From NCBI GenBank assembly GCA_902776765.1, contig CACYRP010000016.1, positions 1 to 53,919 on the forward strand: a stretch of DNA of 53,919 nt. Reading direction: 5' to 3'. Shown here one piece after another: positions 39,600 to 48,686 of the stretch (its first letter is position 1; each line of letters starts with the position of its first letter). The DNA is from Fibrobacter succinogenes. Its GTDB lineage: Bacteria > Fibrobacterota > Fibrobacteria > Fibrobacterales > Fibrobacteraceae. The notes below the pieces were generated by a model. That model was not told the DNA's origin. It saw nothing but the letters and a program-made list of their open reading frames with translations, and ran no database searches. The position numbers were made by a program, and so were the translations under genes.

Positions 39600-40523
39600 A
39601 TGAAAATTGTATTTATGGGAACGCCGGAATTTGCGGCACATTTCTTGGAGCATTTGTTTGCTTCCGATAACGAAATTTTAGCGGTTGTCACGCAACCGGA
39701 CCGCCCGGCAGGTCGTGGCCGCGTGCTTACGCCTCCGCCTGTCAAGGTGGCAGCTCTCAACCACAATTTGCCGGTGTTGCAGCCGACGGATTTGAAGTCG
39801 CCTGAATTTGAGGCGGAACTTCGCCAGTTCGATGCAGACTTGTATGTTGTCGTAGCTTATTCCATTTTGCCGAGGAACATCTTGGCGATTACGAAGTTTG
39901 GCGCTGTGAACGTTCATGGCAGTTTGCTCCCGAAGTATCGTGGTGCGGCTCCGGTGCAGCGCGCTATTGCCGATGGCCTCAAGGAAACTGGCGTGACCGT
40001 TTTCCGCTTGGACGAAAAGATGGACCATGGTCCGATTCTTGCCCAGCGCACTGTGACGATCGACCATCAAGAGACAACCGCAAGTTTGCTCGACAAGATG
40101 GTTGCTCCGGGCTGCGACGCTTTGGATGATGCTATCAACCAGCTCAAGAATGGCTGTGAAAAGGATTTGACGCAGGACCATGCGCAGGCTAGCGGCGCTC
40201 CGAAAATCAAAAAAGAAGAAGGCTTGATTGACTTTAATCTGCCGGCGCTTACCATCCACAACCGCATTCGCGCATTCAACCCGTGGCCGGGTGGATATGG
40301 AAAGCTGGGTGGTCGCATGGTCTATCTCCGCAAGACGGATACTCCTGAAAACGGTCCGAAGCTTGCACCGGGCGTTGTAGAGTTTAAGGACAATCGCTTT
40401 TTCGTTGGAACGGGCGTGGGCGTGCTTGAAGTGCTTGAAATTCAGGCCGAAGGTAAAAAGCCCATGCCTGTTGCAGACTTTATGCGTGGAATCCAAAAGC
40501 GCGAGGGACTACAGTTTTGCTAA
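39600..40523 (+). CDS. fmt: Methionyl-tRNA formyltransferase
   Basis: 307 residues, normal length, opening MKIVFMGTPEFAAHFLEHL. Visible motifs: TQPDRPAGRGRVLTPPPVK, ILPRNILAITKFGAVNVHGS, LLPKYRGAAPVQRAI (catalytic loop), MDHGPILAQ, and the C-terminal domain motif HNRIRAFNPWPGGYG. It formylates initiator Met-tRNA using 10-formyl-tetrahydrofolate. Its stop overlaps the start of the next gene by 7 nt. Confidence 0.95.
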   Translation: MKIVFMGTPEFAAHFLEHLFASDNEILAVVTQPDRPAGRGRVLTPPPVKVAALNHNLPVLQPTDLKSPEFEAELRQFDADLYVVVAYSILPRNILAITKFGAVNVHGSLLPKYRGAAPVQRAIADGLKETGVTVFRLDEKMDHGPILAQRTVTIDHQETTASLLDKMVAPGCDALDDAINQLKNGCEKDLTQDHAQASGAPKIKKEEGLIDFNLPALTIHNRIRAFNPWPGGYGKLGGRMVYLRKTDTPENGPKLAPGVVEFKDNRFFVGTGVGVLEVLEIQAEGKKPMPVADFMRGIQKREGLQFC

Positions 40524-41755
40524 ACGAACGTGAAGATGCCTTTCGAGTCCTTTTGCTTTGGCTAAAAGACGGCTTGTTTATCAAGGAAAGCGGACTTTCT
40601 CCATTTGCGATGGAACTTGCCTTGGGCGTTTGCCGCAGGCATTTGTATCTCGAATATTTTGTAAAGTCGCTGACGAAAAAAATGCCGTCGCGCGAAGCCT
40701 GCGTGATCCTTGAAATGGGCCTCTTCCAGATGTTCTTTATGGATGTGCCGGATTATGCGGCCATCAACGCTAGTGTGGAATTGGCAAAGTCTGCTAATTT
40801 AGGCGAAAGCACAGCGCGTCTTGTGAATGCGGTGCTTCGCTCTGCTCGTCGTCAAGGCGAACCCGCACTCCCGCCGCAACGCGTGCGTCGTGTAAGCGTC
40901 GAAAATTCTGTTCCTGAATGGCTTGTGCGTCGTTGGTTCGATGTCTATGGCGGTGACCGTGCCGAAGCGTTAGCGAAGGCGACTTTAGACCGCCCGACTG
41001 AATGGATTCGCGTGAATTTGCAAAAGACGAGTGCTCCGGTGCTTGCCGAAAAGCTCGGCATTACGGGAGCCTCGATTCTGTATGATCGCTATATCGAAGT
41101 CCCGCGTGATGTGGGCGTAAAGCTGTTGCTTGCGACTCCAGAATTTGTGAACGGACTTTTCTCGTTCCAGAATCCGTCTGCATACGAAGTGGTGAAACTT
41201 CTTGATTTGAAACCGGGTTTAAAAGTCTGGGACGCTTGCGCTGCTCCTGGCGGCAAGACTGCGCTCATGGCTGAAATGGATAGCTCGCTTGAAATTCTCG
41301 CCAGCGATTCCTCTTCATCGCGTCTCGAAAAAATGCAGGACTTGATGACCCGCCTTGGCCTCAAAAATATCAAGACCGAAACCATCGACCTCGCTGCTCA
41401 AGATTCTGCGGCTCTCTCGTCTAAGTTCGACCGCATTCTCCTTGACGTTCCGTGCAGCAACATGGGCGTAATCGCTCGCCGTCCGGAATCGGTTTACCGC
41501 ATGACTCCGGATGCAATCAATGAAATTGCGGAACTGCAATTCAAAATTCTCGAAAATGCATCAACGGCACTTGCACCGGGCGGACGCCTCGTGTATGCAA
41601 CATGCAGCCCCGATCCAACGGAAACGACACGTGTTATCGCTCGGTTCGTTAAAGCTCATCCTGAATTTGTAAAAGTCGGTGAGCCCGTTTTGCCGGGCCT
41701 CAAAGACTCTCGCTTAGACGGCTTTTTTGCACAAGCTCTGGAATACAAAAAATGA
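40517..41755 (+). CDS. rsmB: 16S rRNA m5C methyltransferase, RsmB/Sun family
   Basis: 412 residues from a TTG start that overlaps the fmt stop (TTGCTAA) with GAGGG upstream; the next ATG would delete part of the first domain. The N-terminal NusB-like domain (AMELALGVCRRHLYLEYF, MDVPDYAAINASVELAKSA) is followed by the SAM domain: DACAAPGGKTALMAEM, LLDVPCSNMGV (motif IV Cys) and VYATCSPDPTE (motif VI catalytic Cys). It methylates a cytosine of 16S rRNA. The fmt-rsmB pairing is conserved in many bacteria. Confidence 0.92.
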   Translation: MLNEREDAFRVLLLWLKDGLFIKESGLSPFAMELALGVCRRHLYLEYFVKSLTKKMPSREACVILEMGLFQMFFMDVPDYAAINASVELAKSANLGESTARLVNAVLRSARRQGEPALPPQRVRRVSVENSVPEWLVRRWFDVYGGDRAEALAKATLDRPTEWIRVNLQKTSAPVLAEKLGITGASILYDRYIEVPRDVGVKLLLATPEFVNGLFSFQNPSAYEVVKLLDLKPGLKVWDACAAPGGKTALMAEMDSSLEILASDSSSSRLEKMQDLMTRLGLKNIKTETIDLAAQDSAALSSKFDRILLDVPCSNMGVIARRPESVYRMTPDAINEIAELQFKILENASTALAPGGRLVYATCSPDPTETTRVIARFVKAHPEFVKVGEPVLPGLKDSRLDGFFAQALEYKK

Positions 41756-42357
41756 AAAAACTAATTACGATTCTAGCATTAGGACTGGCATCGATTTTGC
41801 ACGCAGGGGAAGATCCGTTTGCGTTTAAAAACGATTCTCTAGCGGTTGCAAACGACATCTCGTTTTCACATTTATCCGTATTCCTCGAAGGCGGTGAAAT
41901 CTACCCGATGGGCGACTTGATGGATGCTGTAGAAAATACTTTATACGGCGGTATTGGCGTTCGCTACACCTATTGGGAAAATGTCGATGGAATCGTGATG
42001 TTCCAATACGCTTATTTCAAACCAAGGACTGATATTTATTACGATGGAGTTCATCAGTTTATGGGGCGTGTTGGCGCAGATTGGAAATGGAAAACGATTC
42101 ATCCAGTGATTCTTGGTGCTGGATTTTCATGTAGCTGGACACGTGCCGATGCCGAAGAAATCTATATAAACAAGCGCGGCGGAACTTTGACGGATAATGA
42201 AACCGAATTCGGTTGGTACGCAAGAATTAGCTTGCCTGTATTTAAATATAAGGAATATAGCGCTGGTTTTCATGTGATGTGGGAACAACTTTGGACTCTT
42301 CCAAAACGTTCTAATATGCTTTATGCTGGTCTCACTTTTGAAAGGAGTATTTGGTAA
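41752..42357 (+). CDS. Small outer-membrane beta-barrel-like protein
   Basis: 201 residues with signal peptide (ASILHAGEDP). Alternating aromatic/polar strands (YGGIGVRYTYWENVDGIVMF, FMGRVGADWKWK, ILGAGFSCSWTRAD) and a terminal strand ending ERSIW suggest an eight-strand-type barrel. No family name can be given. The ATG overlaps the rsmB stop as ATGA, and its own stop overlaps the next start as TAATG, so it is coupled on both sides. Confidence 0.6.
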   Translation: MKKLITILALGLASILHAGEDPFAFKNDSLAVANDISFSHLSVFLEGGEIYPMGDLMDAVENTLYGGIGVRYTYWENVDGIVMFQYAYFKPRTDIYYDGVHQFMGRVGADWKWKTIHPVILGAGFSCSWTRADAEEIYINKRGGTLTDNETEFGWYARISLPVFKYKEYSAGFHVMWEQLWTLPKRSNMLYAGLTFERSIW

Positions 42358-44063
42358 TGAACTCCTTGTTGAATAAAATAATATCTATTTTTGCCGTTTC
42401 TGCATGCGTTGCTTTTGCATCAATTGATCCGGAAATGGAAGGCATGGAAGTTGTCTCCCGTGACGATGGAACGTTCTTGATTGGGTCTCCAACGTTCTAT
42501 TTCGATCGCGCTCTTGGTGCTGGTGGCATTCATTCCGAAAGCGAACTTTGGACGCCTCGCAAATTACGCTATCGTCAACTTTTCAATCGTTTGTCCGTTT
42601 TGCCGAGCTGGGCCCCTATCGAAACGCCTTCGATTTGGATGAAAACTGGCAATGAAATTGGTGATTTGATTTATCAAGATTTTATCACCGATCCGAATGA
42701 ACGGCCTGGCAATAGGACTCCGATTTTGGAAGCTGGTGTGCGCACTCCGTTGTGGCATGGTCTTTGGGCAACGTTCCGCTTATTCCAAGATGATCACTAT
42801 TGCACTAGAACCTATGCTTTCCGAAAACCGTTGGTAGAAGGTTCATTTTCATTCTTTGGTGAAAATTGGCCGATGTTCAGCTCGTTTTATGGTGGACTTG
42901 GATATACGAATAATCTGATTAATGCGTCTGTCCTTGCTGGGATGGAATACGTTTGGCTTTTCTCCGAGTCATCGCGATGGATTCCTGTGCATTATAAGCC
43001 GCGTGTCGAGGCTCGTGCCGATTTTTGGAATTTCTCTACAACGCTTGTCTTTGAAAATGCTGAATATCAGAATAAGCGCAAAAAAGAATCCGGTGAACGT
43101 CATGAAGTGAATGGCTCTGTTATCTATAATTGCGGTGAAAGTTGCAAACATGGCATGCTTCAACTTTCTGCAGGCTTGGCATTCCGTTTCCTCGATGACG
43201 ATGGCGTTGTCTATACGGGTTTGCAGGATAATCGTGTTTTGTGGCCGTTCCTCGAAATGCGCGTTCGTCCAATGGATCAACTCAAGTTCGATGTGATGTT
43301 CGGCATCAACAATAGAGATTGGCTTGTGCAAGATAGCGTAGAATATCATGTGCCTGTTTTCGAAAAGATGAATGTTACGGTCGGTGCAAAAAATATTGCG
43401 GGCTCGCGCCTGAATCCGATTGCCGATACTCATGAATATTTTGATGGCGATACAATTTCGCTTACCGCAAGTGGCAAAATGAATTTGTTGCAAGGGTATG
43501 TGGGCTTTGAAGATTCTCTAACAAACTTCTTAAGCTTTGGACTCCGTGGGAGTTTTTGGGCTGAATACGGCGCTGAAACGTTTGAAACAAAAGAATATGT
43601 TGAAAACGGCCTTTATACATTCCGTCATGGCGATGTGGCTCGAATCAATTCCTGGATCAAGGGTGTAACGGGTGAATTTTGGTTGAAACTTTGGTATAAA
43701 GATTTGCTCAAGTTCACGACACTTACGGGCTTCGAACGCATTGATGGCAAAGAAAAACGCTTTGAAGTCAATCCCTCGGAATTTTTTGTTTCGTTTAATG
43801 CCGATTGGCTTATCAAAAAGACATTCCGCATTTCCCATTCATTGCGATACAGAAGTGATGCAGAATGGAATCTCCGTTCCAAGGACCCGTTTGTCGTAAA
43901 AGGCGATTGGTATTGGGATGCTACATTTGAACAACGTTTCCCGAAATGGGGGATTACTTTAGCGGGCTCGATTATTCAAGCTCTTGGTGATGAAGTTGTC
44001 GAAACACCTAATGGCGATTACAGCCGCGTTCGCTTCTTCTGCACCGCAAAGAAAGCTTTCTAA
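42357..44063 (+). CDS. Large outer-membrane beta-barrel-like protein
   Basis: 568 residues from the ATG at 42357, with AAAGGAG upstream. A signal peptide (VAFASIDP) is followed by a long chain of aromatic-rich amphipathic strands (YGGLGYTNNLINASVLAGM, WNFSTTLVFENAEYQ, FLSFGLRGSFWAEYG) and ends in KKAF, with a C-terminal Phe. It is probably an outer-membrane barrel of unknown function. Coupling to the preceding small barrel gene (TAATG) suggests a shared role. Confidence 0.65.
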   Translation: MNSLLNKIISIFAVSACVAFASIDPEMEGMEVVSRDDGTFLIGSPTFYFDRALGAGGIHSESELWTPRKLRYRQLFNRLSVLPSWAPIETPSIWMKTGNEIGDLIYQDFITDPNERPGNRTPILEAGVRTPLWHGLWATFRLFQDDHYCTRTYAFRKPLVEGSFSFFGENWPMFSSFYGGLGYTNNLINASVLAGMEYVWLFSESSRWIPVHYKPRVEARADFWNFSTTLVFENAEYQNKRKKESGERHEVNGSVIYNCGESCKHGMLQLSAGLAFRFLDDDGVVYTGLQDNRVLWPFLEMRVRPMDQLKFDVMFGINNRDWLVQDSVEYHVPVFEKMNVTVGAKNIAGSRLNPIADTHEYFDGDTISLTASGKMNLLQGYVGFEDSLTNFLSFGLRGSFWAEYGAETFETKEYVENGLYTFRHGDVARINSWIKGVTGEFWLKLWYKDLLKFTTLTGFERIDGKEKRFEVNPSEFFVSFNADWLIKKTFRISHSLRYRSDAEWNLRSKDPFVVKGDWYWDATFEQRFPKWGITLAGSIIQALGDEVVETPNGDYSRVRFFCTAKKAF

Positions 44064-44065
44064 TT

Positions 44066-44090
44066 GTCATCCAGGACTTGTTCCTGGAAA
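44066..44090. repeat. GTCATCC-type hairpin between convergent genes
   Basis: GTCATCC (44066) followed by CCAGGA-CTTGT-TCCTGG (44071-44087). Related in its first bases to the elements at 2311 and 29915. It may help end transcription from both sides, although no T run follows. Confidence 0.45.
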
Positions 44091-44140
44091 TTATCCTCGC
44101 TATTTGGCTTGTCTTTCTCGGCGTAGATCTGGACTCCCCT

Positions 44141-45328
44141 TTAAAACACTTTCTTCAGCGCTTTCAAGCTAAACGAATTTGCGAAGGTCTCAAAGACTTT
44201 CGCTTTTTCAATCCATGCAAATGAGGTGGATTTGTTGCTGTTTGCAGTTTGCTTTGGAGAATGCGCTGCTTTCGCATTTGTCGTGAGTCGTGCATGCAGA
44301 ACATCGCATTCAATTTTATGAACCGTGATGCTGTGGCGGAACGTTCCGCAATGCTTTATAGAATCAACATCATCGGCGTTGATGTAATTTTCGGCGTGGG
44401 CAGGGAGGCCAACGGTAGCTCCACGCGGACTTTCAAAATGTGGAAGCGCCAGTTGTTTGTCCAAAAATTTTTGTCCGCCACTTACTGCGAGAATTTTTTC
44501 GTCAGCGCTTTCTATGACGAGAACTGTTCCGTGCCAATTCTTTTCGGTACGCTTTTTGGCGGGCGGAAATTCTGCGGTGCGCTTGTCGATGAAAGCACGA
44601 CATTCTTTGTTTAGTGGACAGTTTTCACAAAGCGGCGATTTTGTTTTGCAAACGGTTCGCCCTAGTTCCATCAGTGCTTCGTTGTGCATGTACGCTTTGG
44701 GATTGTCGGCAACTTCTCGCGCATACCCCCAATAAATCTCCGCCGCGCTTTTGGAATCCATTGGCAAAAAATCCAGTTCGTACAGTCTACTGAAAATCCT
44801 CACCAAATTCCCGTCTAAAATAGCTTCGCGTTGATGGTAAGCTAAGCTTAAAATAGCTCCTGCCGTGTACGCTCCGATTCCTGGCAACGCTTCAAGTTCC
44901 TTGCGCGTCTCGGGCATCCTGCAAGGATTTGTCTTCCCGGACTCTGTTTTGGGGCTATCCGTCTTTACCGTCGTCATCCTCCTGCAGGGAGAATCCATAC
45001 AAATCTTATCGCTTTTAAAGCATGACTCGCACACGATTTTTGCTGTCTTCAGTATATTCCTTGCACGGCTATAATAACCAAGCCCCTGCCAATACTTAAA
45101 GACCTCGGCTTCATCTTCTTTTGCAAGCGTTTCCACATCTGGGAACCGCTTCATCCATCGCGTAAAATATTCCTTGACCGTCGAAACTTGCGTCTGTTGG
45201 AGCATCGTCTCGCTAATCCAAACTGCATACGCGTCACGCGGTGCATCCAAATCAGCTGACCTCCACGGCAATTCTGCCGCGTTCGCCCTGAACCATTCGC
45301 GCAAACGTTTCAACGAATCTGGAGTCAT
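44141..45328 (-). CDS. mutY: A/G-specific adenine DNA glycosylase with a Cys-rich insert
   Basis: 395 residues. Catalytic E40 in WISETMLQQTQV, helix-hairpin-helix ELEALPGIGAYTAGAI, and D172 in ILDGNLVR are present, as is the 4Fe-4S loop CKTKSPLCENCPLNKEC. It removes adenine opposite 8-oxoguanine. Between VV-helix residue 99 and PETRKEL at 139 there is an insert of about 30 extra residues with five cysteines (C100, C103, C110, C115, C136), absent from E. coli MutY. The C-terminal NUDIX-like part (NWHGTVLVIESADEKILAVSGG ... LALPHFE) is present. It is the last gene of its operon. Confidence 0.9.
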   Translation of the reverse strand: MTPDSLKRLREWFRANAAELPWRSADLDAPRDAYAVWISETMLQQTQVSTVKEYFTRWMKRFPDVETLAKEDEAEVFKYWQGLGYYSRARNILKTAKIVCESCFKSDKICMDSPCRRMTTVKTDSPKTESGKTNPCRMPETRKELEALPGIGAYTAGAILSLAYHQREAILDGNLVRIFSRLYELDFLPMDSKSAAEIYWGYAREVADNPKAYMHNEALMELGRTVCKTKSPLCENCPLNKECRAFIDKRTAEFPPAKKRTEKNWHGTVLVIESADEKILAVSGGQKFLDKQLALPHFESPRGATVGLPAHAENYINADDVDSIKHCGTFRHSITVHKIECDVLHARLTTNAKAAHSPKQTANSNKSTSFAWIEKAKVFETFANSFSLKALKKVF

Positions 45329-45357
45329 TTGTTGATTGTCTTTCGTCTCTCGTCTGG

Positions 45358-46791
45358 CTATATCCCGTACGTTTCTCGCTTGAGTTTCCTGAAATATTCG
45401 AACTGCGTCCTGGTCGAACTTTCAAGCGTGTAGCGTTCGCTGCGCTTGTGACTGTCGATTCGCATTTGTTCGTAAACTTCCGGCTGCTCAAGTTTAATCG
45501 TGCGGCATTCCTCCAGCGTTTCAAGCCACTTCGCTTCGTCAATTGGCAAAATGCGCCCGCACTTGTTGTCGTCTTGCACAATGCTTCTTGGACCACCGTA
45601 GTTGCTTACAATCGCTGGCGTTCCTGTAGACATTGCTTCTACGACTACGTTGCCAAACGTATCTGTTGTACTCGGAAACAAGAAAAAGTCTGCATCCGCG
45701 TAAAGGCTTGCGAGCGTCTCGCCGCCTTGTTCGCCTGCAAAGCATACGCTCGGATTATCCTTGAACTGCTTCTTGATTTCTTCAAGATACCAGCCGTAAC
45801 CCACATACATAAGCTCAACGTCGTCATGCTTGGCGGAGAACTTATCCCAAACGGAATTCAAAAATTCCAGATTCTTTTCTTTGGAAATTCTTCCGATAAA
45901 AGCAAAGCGCACCTTACGCTGGCTGCGATCGTTACCAAACTTTTCCCAAGCGCCCTTGCCGCGCATATCGGGCGAGAACTTTTCCAGCGGGAGCCCGCGG
46001 GGGAGAATCTGCACTTGGTTGGCCGGGACTTTCAGATCCTTTTTTAGGATATCGGCGTAGTCTTCGCAAGGGCTAATAACCGGGCGTGCCATCCAGTAGA
46101 AAATGCGCATGAGCCAAAGCACGTACGTGTGCATCCACTTCGCTTTCACAAGCGTCTTGGCGTATGTTGGCACGTCGGTGCGGTAATGGCTAAAGACCTT
46201 GATGCCTGCAATCCATGCGCTAAGACAAACGACCCAAGCGCCTGGACTCGGCGTCTCAAGTTCGATCATATCGATGGGGTAGCGCCTGAATAAACGAAGT
46301 GCCGGTGAAATACGCGGAATTGCAAGTTCACTGTTTGCGTACCCTAGCTGTTCCATGCTGAACAAACGCGGTAACAAAACACAATAGCTGTTTTCGATGA
46401 CTCCGCAAGGGCGTGTGTTGAATGCGCTGCCGGCGAGGTAAGCCTTCATGCCGTGACTGCGCATATATGGAATCACGTTTCTCAAATTGTTTGCGATGCC
46501 GTTTGTCTCGTCCAAGTTGTCCGAGTAAAACAGAATGCGTACATCGTCCGGGTCTCTACGCTTGCGTTCTTTTTTCAGGTAAAAGCGTAATTTCAAGAGC
46601 TTCGGCAAATTGACAATGGGTGTGAAAAATACTAGCGGCGGAATCCAGCAAGTGCGGATGTTTCCAGGCGGCTTATGGTTGAATGCAAACATCTTGCGGA
46701 AGGTGCTTGTGACCTTACGTCCAAAAATGGCAGGGCGTGAATCGAGCTTGTCGCTAGCCTTGAGCTTTGTTGAACTTGACGCAGTCGTCAT
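45358..46791 (-). CDS. GT4-family glycosyltransferase
   Basis: 477 residues. DVRILFYSDNLDETNGIANNL is the typical N-terminal donor/acceptor loop, and FSHYRTDVP the catalytic-loop region. The C-terminal domain has FAFIGRISKEKNLEFL, YVGYGWYLEEI, and FLFPSTTDTFGNVVVEAMSTGTPAI with the EX7E-type motif. This is a retaining GT4 enzyme, similar in layout to mannosyl- and diacylglycerol glucosyltransferases; the substrate is unknown. About 75 N-terminal residues before the domain are basic with a hydrophobic patch (WIPPLVFFTPIV), possibly for membrane association. It overlaps hisA by 38 nt. Confidence 0.8.
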   Translation of the reverse strand: MTTASSSTKLKASDKLDSRPAIFGRKVTSTFRKMFAFNHKPPGNIRTCWIPPLVFFTPIVNLPKLLKLRFYLKKERKRRDPDDVRILFYSDNLDETNGIANNLRNVIPYMRSHGMKAYLAGSAFNTRPCGVIENSYCVLLPRLFSMEQLGYANSELAIPRISPALRLFRRYPIDMIELETPSPGAWVVCLSAWIAGIKVFSHYRTDVPTYAKTLVKAKWMHTYVLWLMRIFYWMARPVISPCEDYADILKKDLKVPANQVQILPRGLPLEKFSPDMRGKGAWEKFGNDRSQRKVRFAFIGRISKEKNLEFLNSVWDKFSAKHDDVELMYVGYGWYLEEIKKQFKDNPSVCFAGEQGGETLASLYADADFFLFPSTTDTFGNVVVEAMSTGTPAIVSNYGGPRSIVQDDNKCGRILPIDEAKWLETLEECRTIKLEQPEVYEQMRIDSHKRSERYTLESSTRTQFEYFRKLKRETYGI

Positions 46792-47536
46792 ACTTCACTC
46801 CTTTGCCACCGAACAAGTCTAATGCGCTTCCTATAGTGAGGTCAATCTTTCCGTTCGAAATCTCTTTGCAATGTTCCAAGTCTTCAAGCGATTTTGCACC
46901 GCCTGCGTACGTCACGGGAATAGGGCTGTTTTTGGCGAGGAACTTGATGAGCTCGTCGTCCATGCCTTGTTGCTTGCCTTCGACATCTGCGGCGTGAACC
47001 AAAAATTCATCGCAACTCTTGGCGAGATCTTCGAGCGTTTCCTTTGTAATTTCAATATCGATAATCGTCTGCCAGCGGTTTGTCGCAATTTTCCATTGCG
47101 GTTTTCCGTCGACAATTCCCGTGCGCTTGCAACTCAGGTCGAGAATCAAATGTTCTTTACCCACAGTGCGCACGAGTTCTGCCAAACGTTCACGGTCGAG
47201 CTTGCCATCTGGGAAAATCCAGCTTGTGACAATCACATGCGAAGCGCCCGCGTCAATGTATTCCTTGGCGTTCTGGGCGTTAATCCCGCCACCGACTTGG
47301 AGCCCTCCTGGATACGCCGAAAGCGCGTCCTTTGCCGCGCTTTCGTTTCCCTTGCCGAGCATAATCACATGCCCGCCTTTTATTTCATCTTTCTTGTAGA
47401 GTTCTGCAAACCAAGATGATGAACGATCTGTTTCAAAGTTCGTCTTGAGCCCTGCTCCGCTATCGGAGAGCGAACTGCCGACGATTTGTTTTACCTTGCC
47501 ATCGTGCAGGTCAATGCACGGTCTAAACTTCGTCAT
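46754..47536 (-). CDS. hisA: ProFAR isomerase of the eukaryotic (yeast HIS6) type
   Basis: 260 residues. The chain follows yeast His6 rather than E. coli HisA: FRPCIDLHDGKVKQIVG, KTNFETD, LQVGGGIN, HVIVTSWIFPDGKLD, LILDLSCKR, NRWQTIIDIEI, EFLVHAADVEG, VTYAGGAKSLEDLE and IGSALDLFGG all have clear yeast counterparts. The enzyme isomerises ProFAR to PRFAR in histidine synthesis. Catalytic Asp and phosphate loops are present. It starts on the upstream stop (TAATG). Other his genes are not in the window, so it is separated from a his operon. Confidence 0.85.
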   Translation of the reverse strand: MTKFRPCIDLHDGKVKQIVGSSLSDSGAGLKTNFETDRSSSWFAELYKKDEIKGGHVIMLGKGNESAAKDALSAYPGGLQVGGGINAQNAKEYIDAGASHVIVTSWIFPDGKLDRERLAELVRTVGKEHLILDLSCKRTGIVDGKPQWKIATNRWQTIIDIEITKETLEDLAKSCDEFLVHAADVEGKQQGMDDELIKFLAKNSPIPVTYAGGAKSLEDLEHCKEISNGKIDLTIGSALDLFGGKGVKYDDCVKFNKAQG

Positions 47537-48585
47537 TAGTCTTTGACCCCTGTGATAGCCCAGTCAATATTTTTGCCGAGGCCGTTCTGGCTTCGGCCTC
47601 GGTAGAACAGCACTTCGCCACCGGCTGCAATCTTCATGGCCTTCTTTGCAAACCAGCCATCGATCTTGTCGAGGAGCGATGCTTTCTGCAAAACCTTGTT
47701 CACGGGGAATACCATAGCTGGGACGCCGTTCTTCCATTCAAACGCCAAAGTCGTTTTCGGGAATTTTTTGCCGTTGTAATCGGCTCCGCCTTCCTTGACC
47801 TTTGTCGGTATGGCAACTTTCATGCCTTGCGGACCGTTGTATAAGGCGTAACCCATGATTTGTCCATCGGTCGTGAGTGTAATGCGGCCGGCGTGCATCG
47901 GCGACTTGTCGTTCGTACTGAAGTTTATGGTGCGAGCTGCAATTTCTGTGGCCTGTGCGGTTTGCCAGGTCTGGTCCATGTAGGCGTAACCCTTGACTGT
48001 TAAAGTATCTTCGTTGTAGGCAATTTTACCCGTCACGCGGCCATACGGAATGTGAATGTACTGAGCAAACTTTTCCTTGCCGAAAGTCCAAACGCCGTTT
48101 CCGGGAACCATGCCTGCTACAGAGCTTTCGAAAGTCACGTCAAGGAGGAACTTTCCTCCCTTGTCGGCGCTATAGAGCACGCGATGGCCTTTGCCTGGCT
48201 TGTTCTGGAGCATGTATTCGCCTTTGATGTCGATTGTAGCCTTTTCCTTATTTGCCACAAGACGTTCGGGCGGGTATTGGCGCCCGACTGCGTAAGATTT
48301 ACCTTTGAAGTTCCAGAAGCTCAAATCGCAGCCGATTTTACGGCCTGATCCTGGTACGTGCAGTACGGAATAGTTCACGAAGGCGCGGGTACCGTTGTCG
48401 AAAACGAACTGGTAACTCCATGTTTCGTTAAATTCTTTGGTAATGGCCTTGTGCGGCATAAAGTCCGTAACGGTCAAGGCTCGATCGGCTCCGGTTGGTG
48501 CAGCGACATCTGCGGCGTGTGTTGTCGCAGAAAAAGCAAGTAGGGCGCAAATCGTGAATGCAAAATTTTTTATTTGTAATCTCAT
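47536..48585 (-). CDS. Secreted CrtC/Svf1/AttH-like calycin protein
   Basis: 349 residues with signal peptide (SATTHAADV). The sequence WSYQFVFDNGTRAFVNYSVL, GNGVWTFGKEKFAQYIHIPYGRVTGKI, VKGYAYMDQTWQT, and GYALYNGP match the two-lipocalin-domain layout of hydroxyneurosporene synthase-like and Svf1-like proteins. Whether it is an enzyme or a lipid binder is not clear. It is the first gene of a run with hisA, the glycosyltransferase and mutY, with a TATTTTTC element 5 nt before the ATG. Confidence 0.6.
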   Translation of the reverse strand: MRLQIKNFAFTICALLAFSATTHAADVAAPTGADRALTVTDFMPHKAITKEFNETWSYQFVFDNGTRAFVNYSVLHVPGSGRKIGCDLSFWNFKGKSYAVGRQYPPERLVANKEKATIDIKGEYMLQNKPGKGHRVLYSADKGGKFLLDVTFESSVAGMVPGNGVWTFGKEKFAQYIHIPYGRVTGKIAYNEDTLTVKGYAYMDQTWQTAQATEIAARTINFSTNDKSPMHAGRITLTTDGQIMGYALYNGPQGMKVAIPTKVKEGGADYNGKKFPKTTLAFEWKNGVPAMVFPVNKVLQKASLLDKIDGWFAKKAMKIAAGGEVLFYRGRSQNGLGKNIDWAITGVKD

Positions 48586-48590
48586 GTTTG

Positions 48591-48598
48591 GAAAAATA
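48591..48598 (-). promoter_or_regulatory. TAnnTT-type element 5 nt before the CrtC-like gene
   Basis: TATTTTTC within a T-rich tract on the minus strand, five bases before the ATG at 48585; no ribosome-binding site. It abuts the terminator of the upstream operon. Confidence 0.35.
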
Positions 48599-48627
48599 AA
48601 AAAAAGCAGCTCATGTGGAACTGCTTT
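48598..48627 (-). terminator. Terminator of the aroE-aroKB-epimerase operon
   Basis: AAAGCAG/CTGCTTT stem (48603-48627) with 11-nt loop, followed on the minus strand by a T run. Confidence 0.6.
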
Positions 48628-48686
48628 GTATCAAATTTTCGCTGAACGGCGATTATTATGGATGAATCGCAAGTAAGGGGTTTGAA

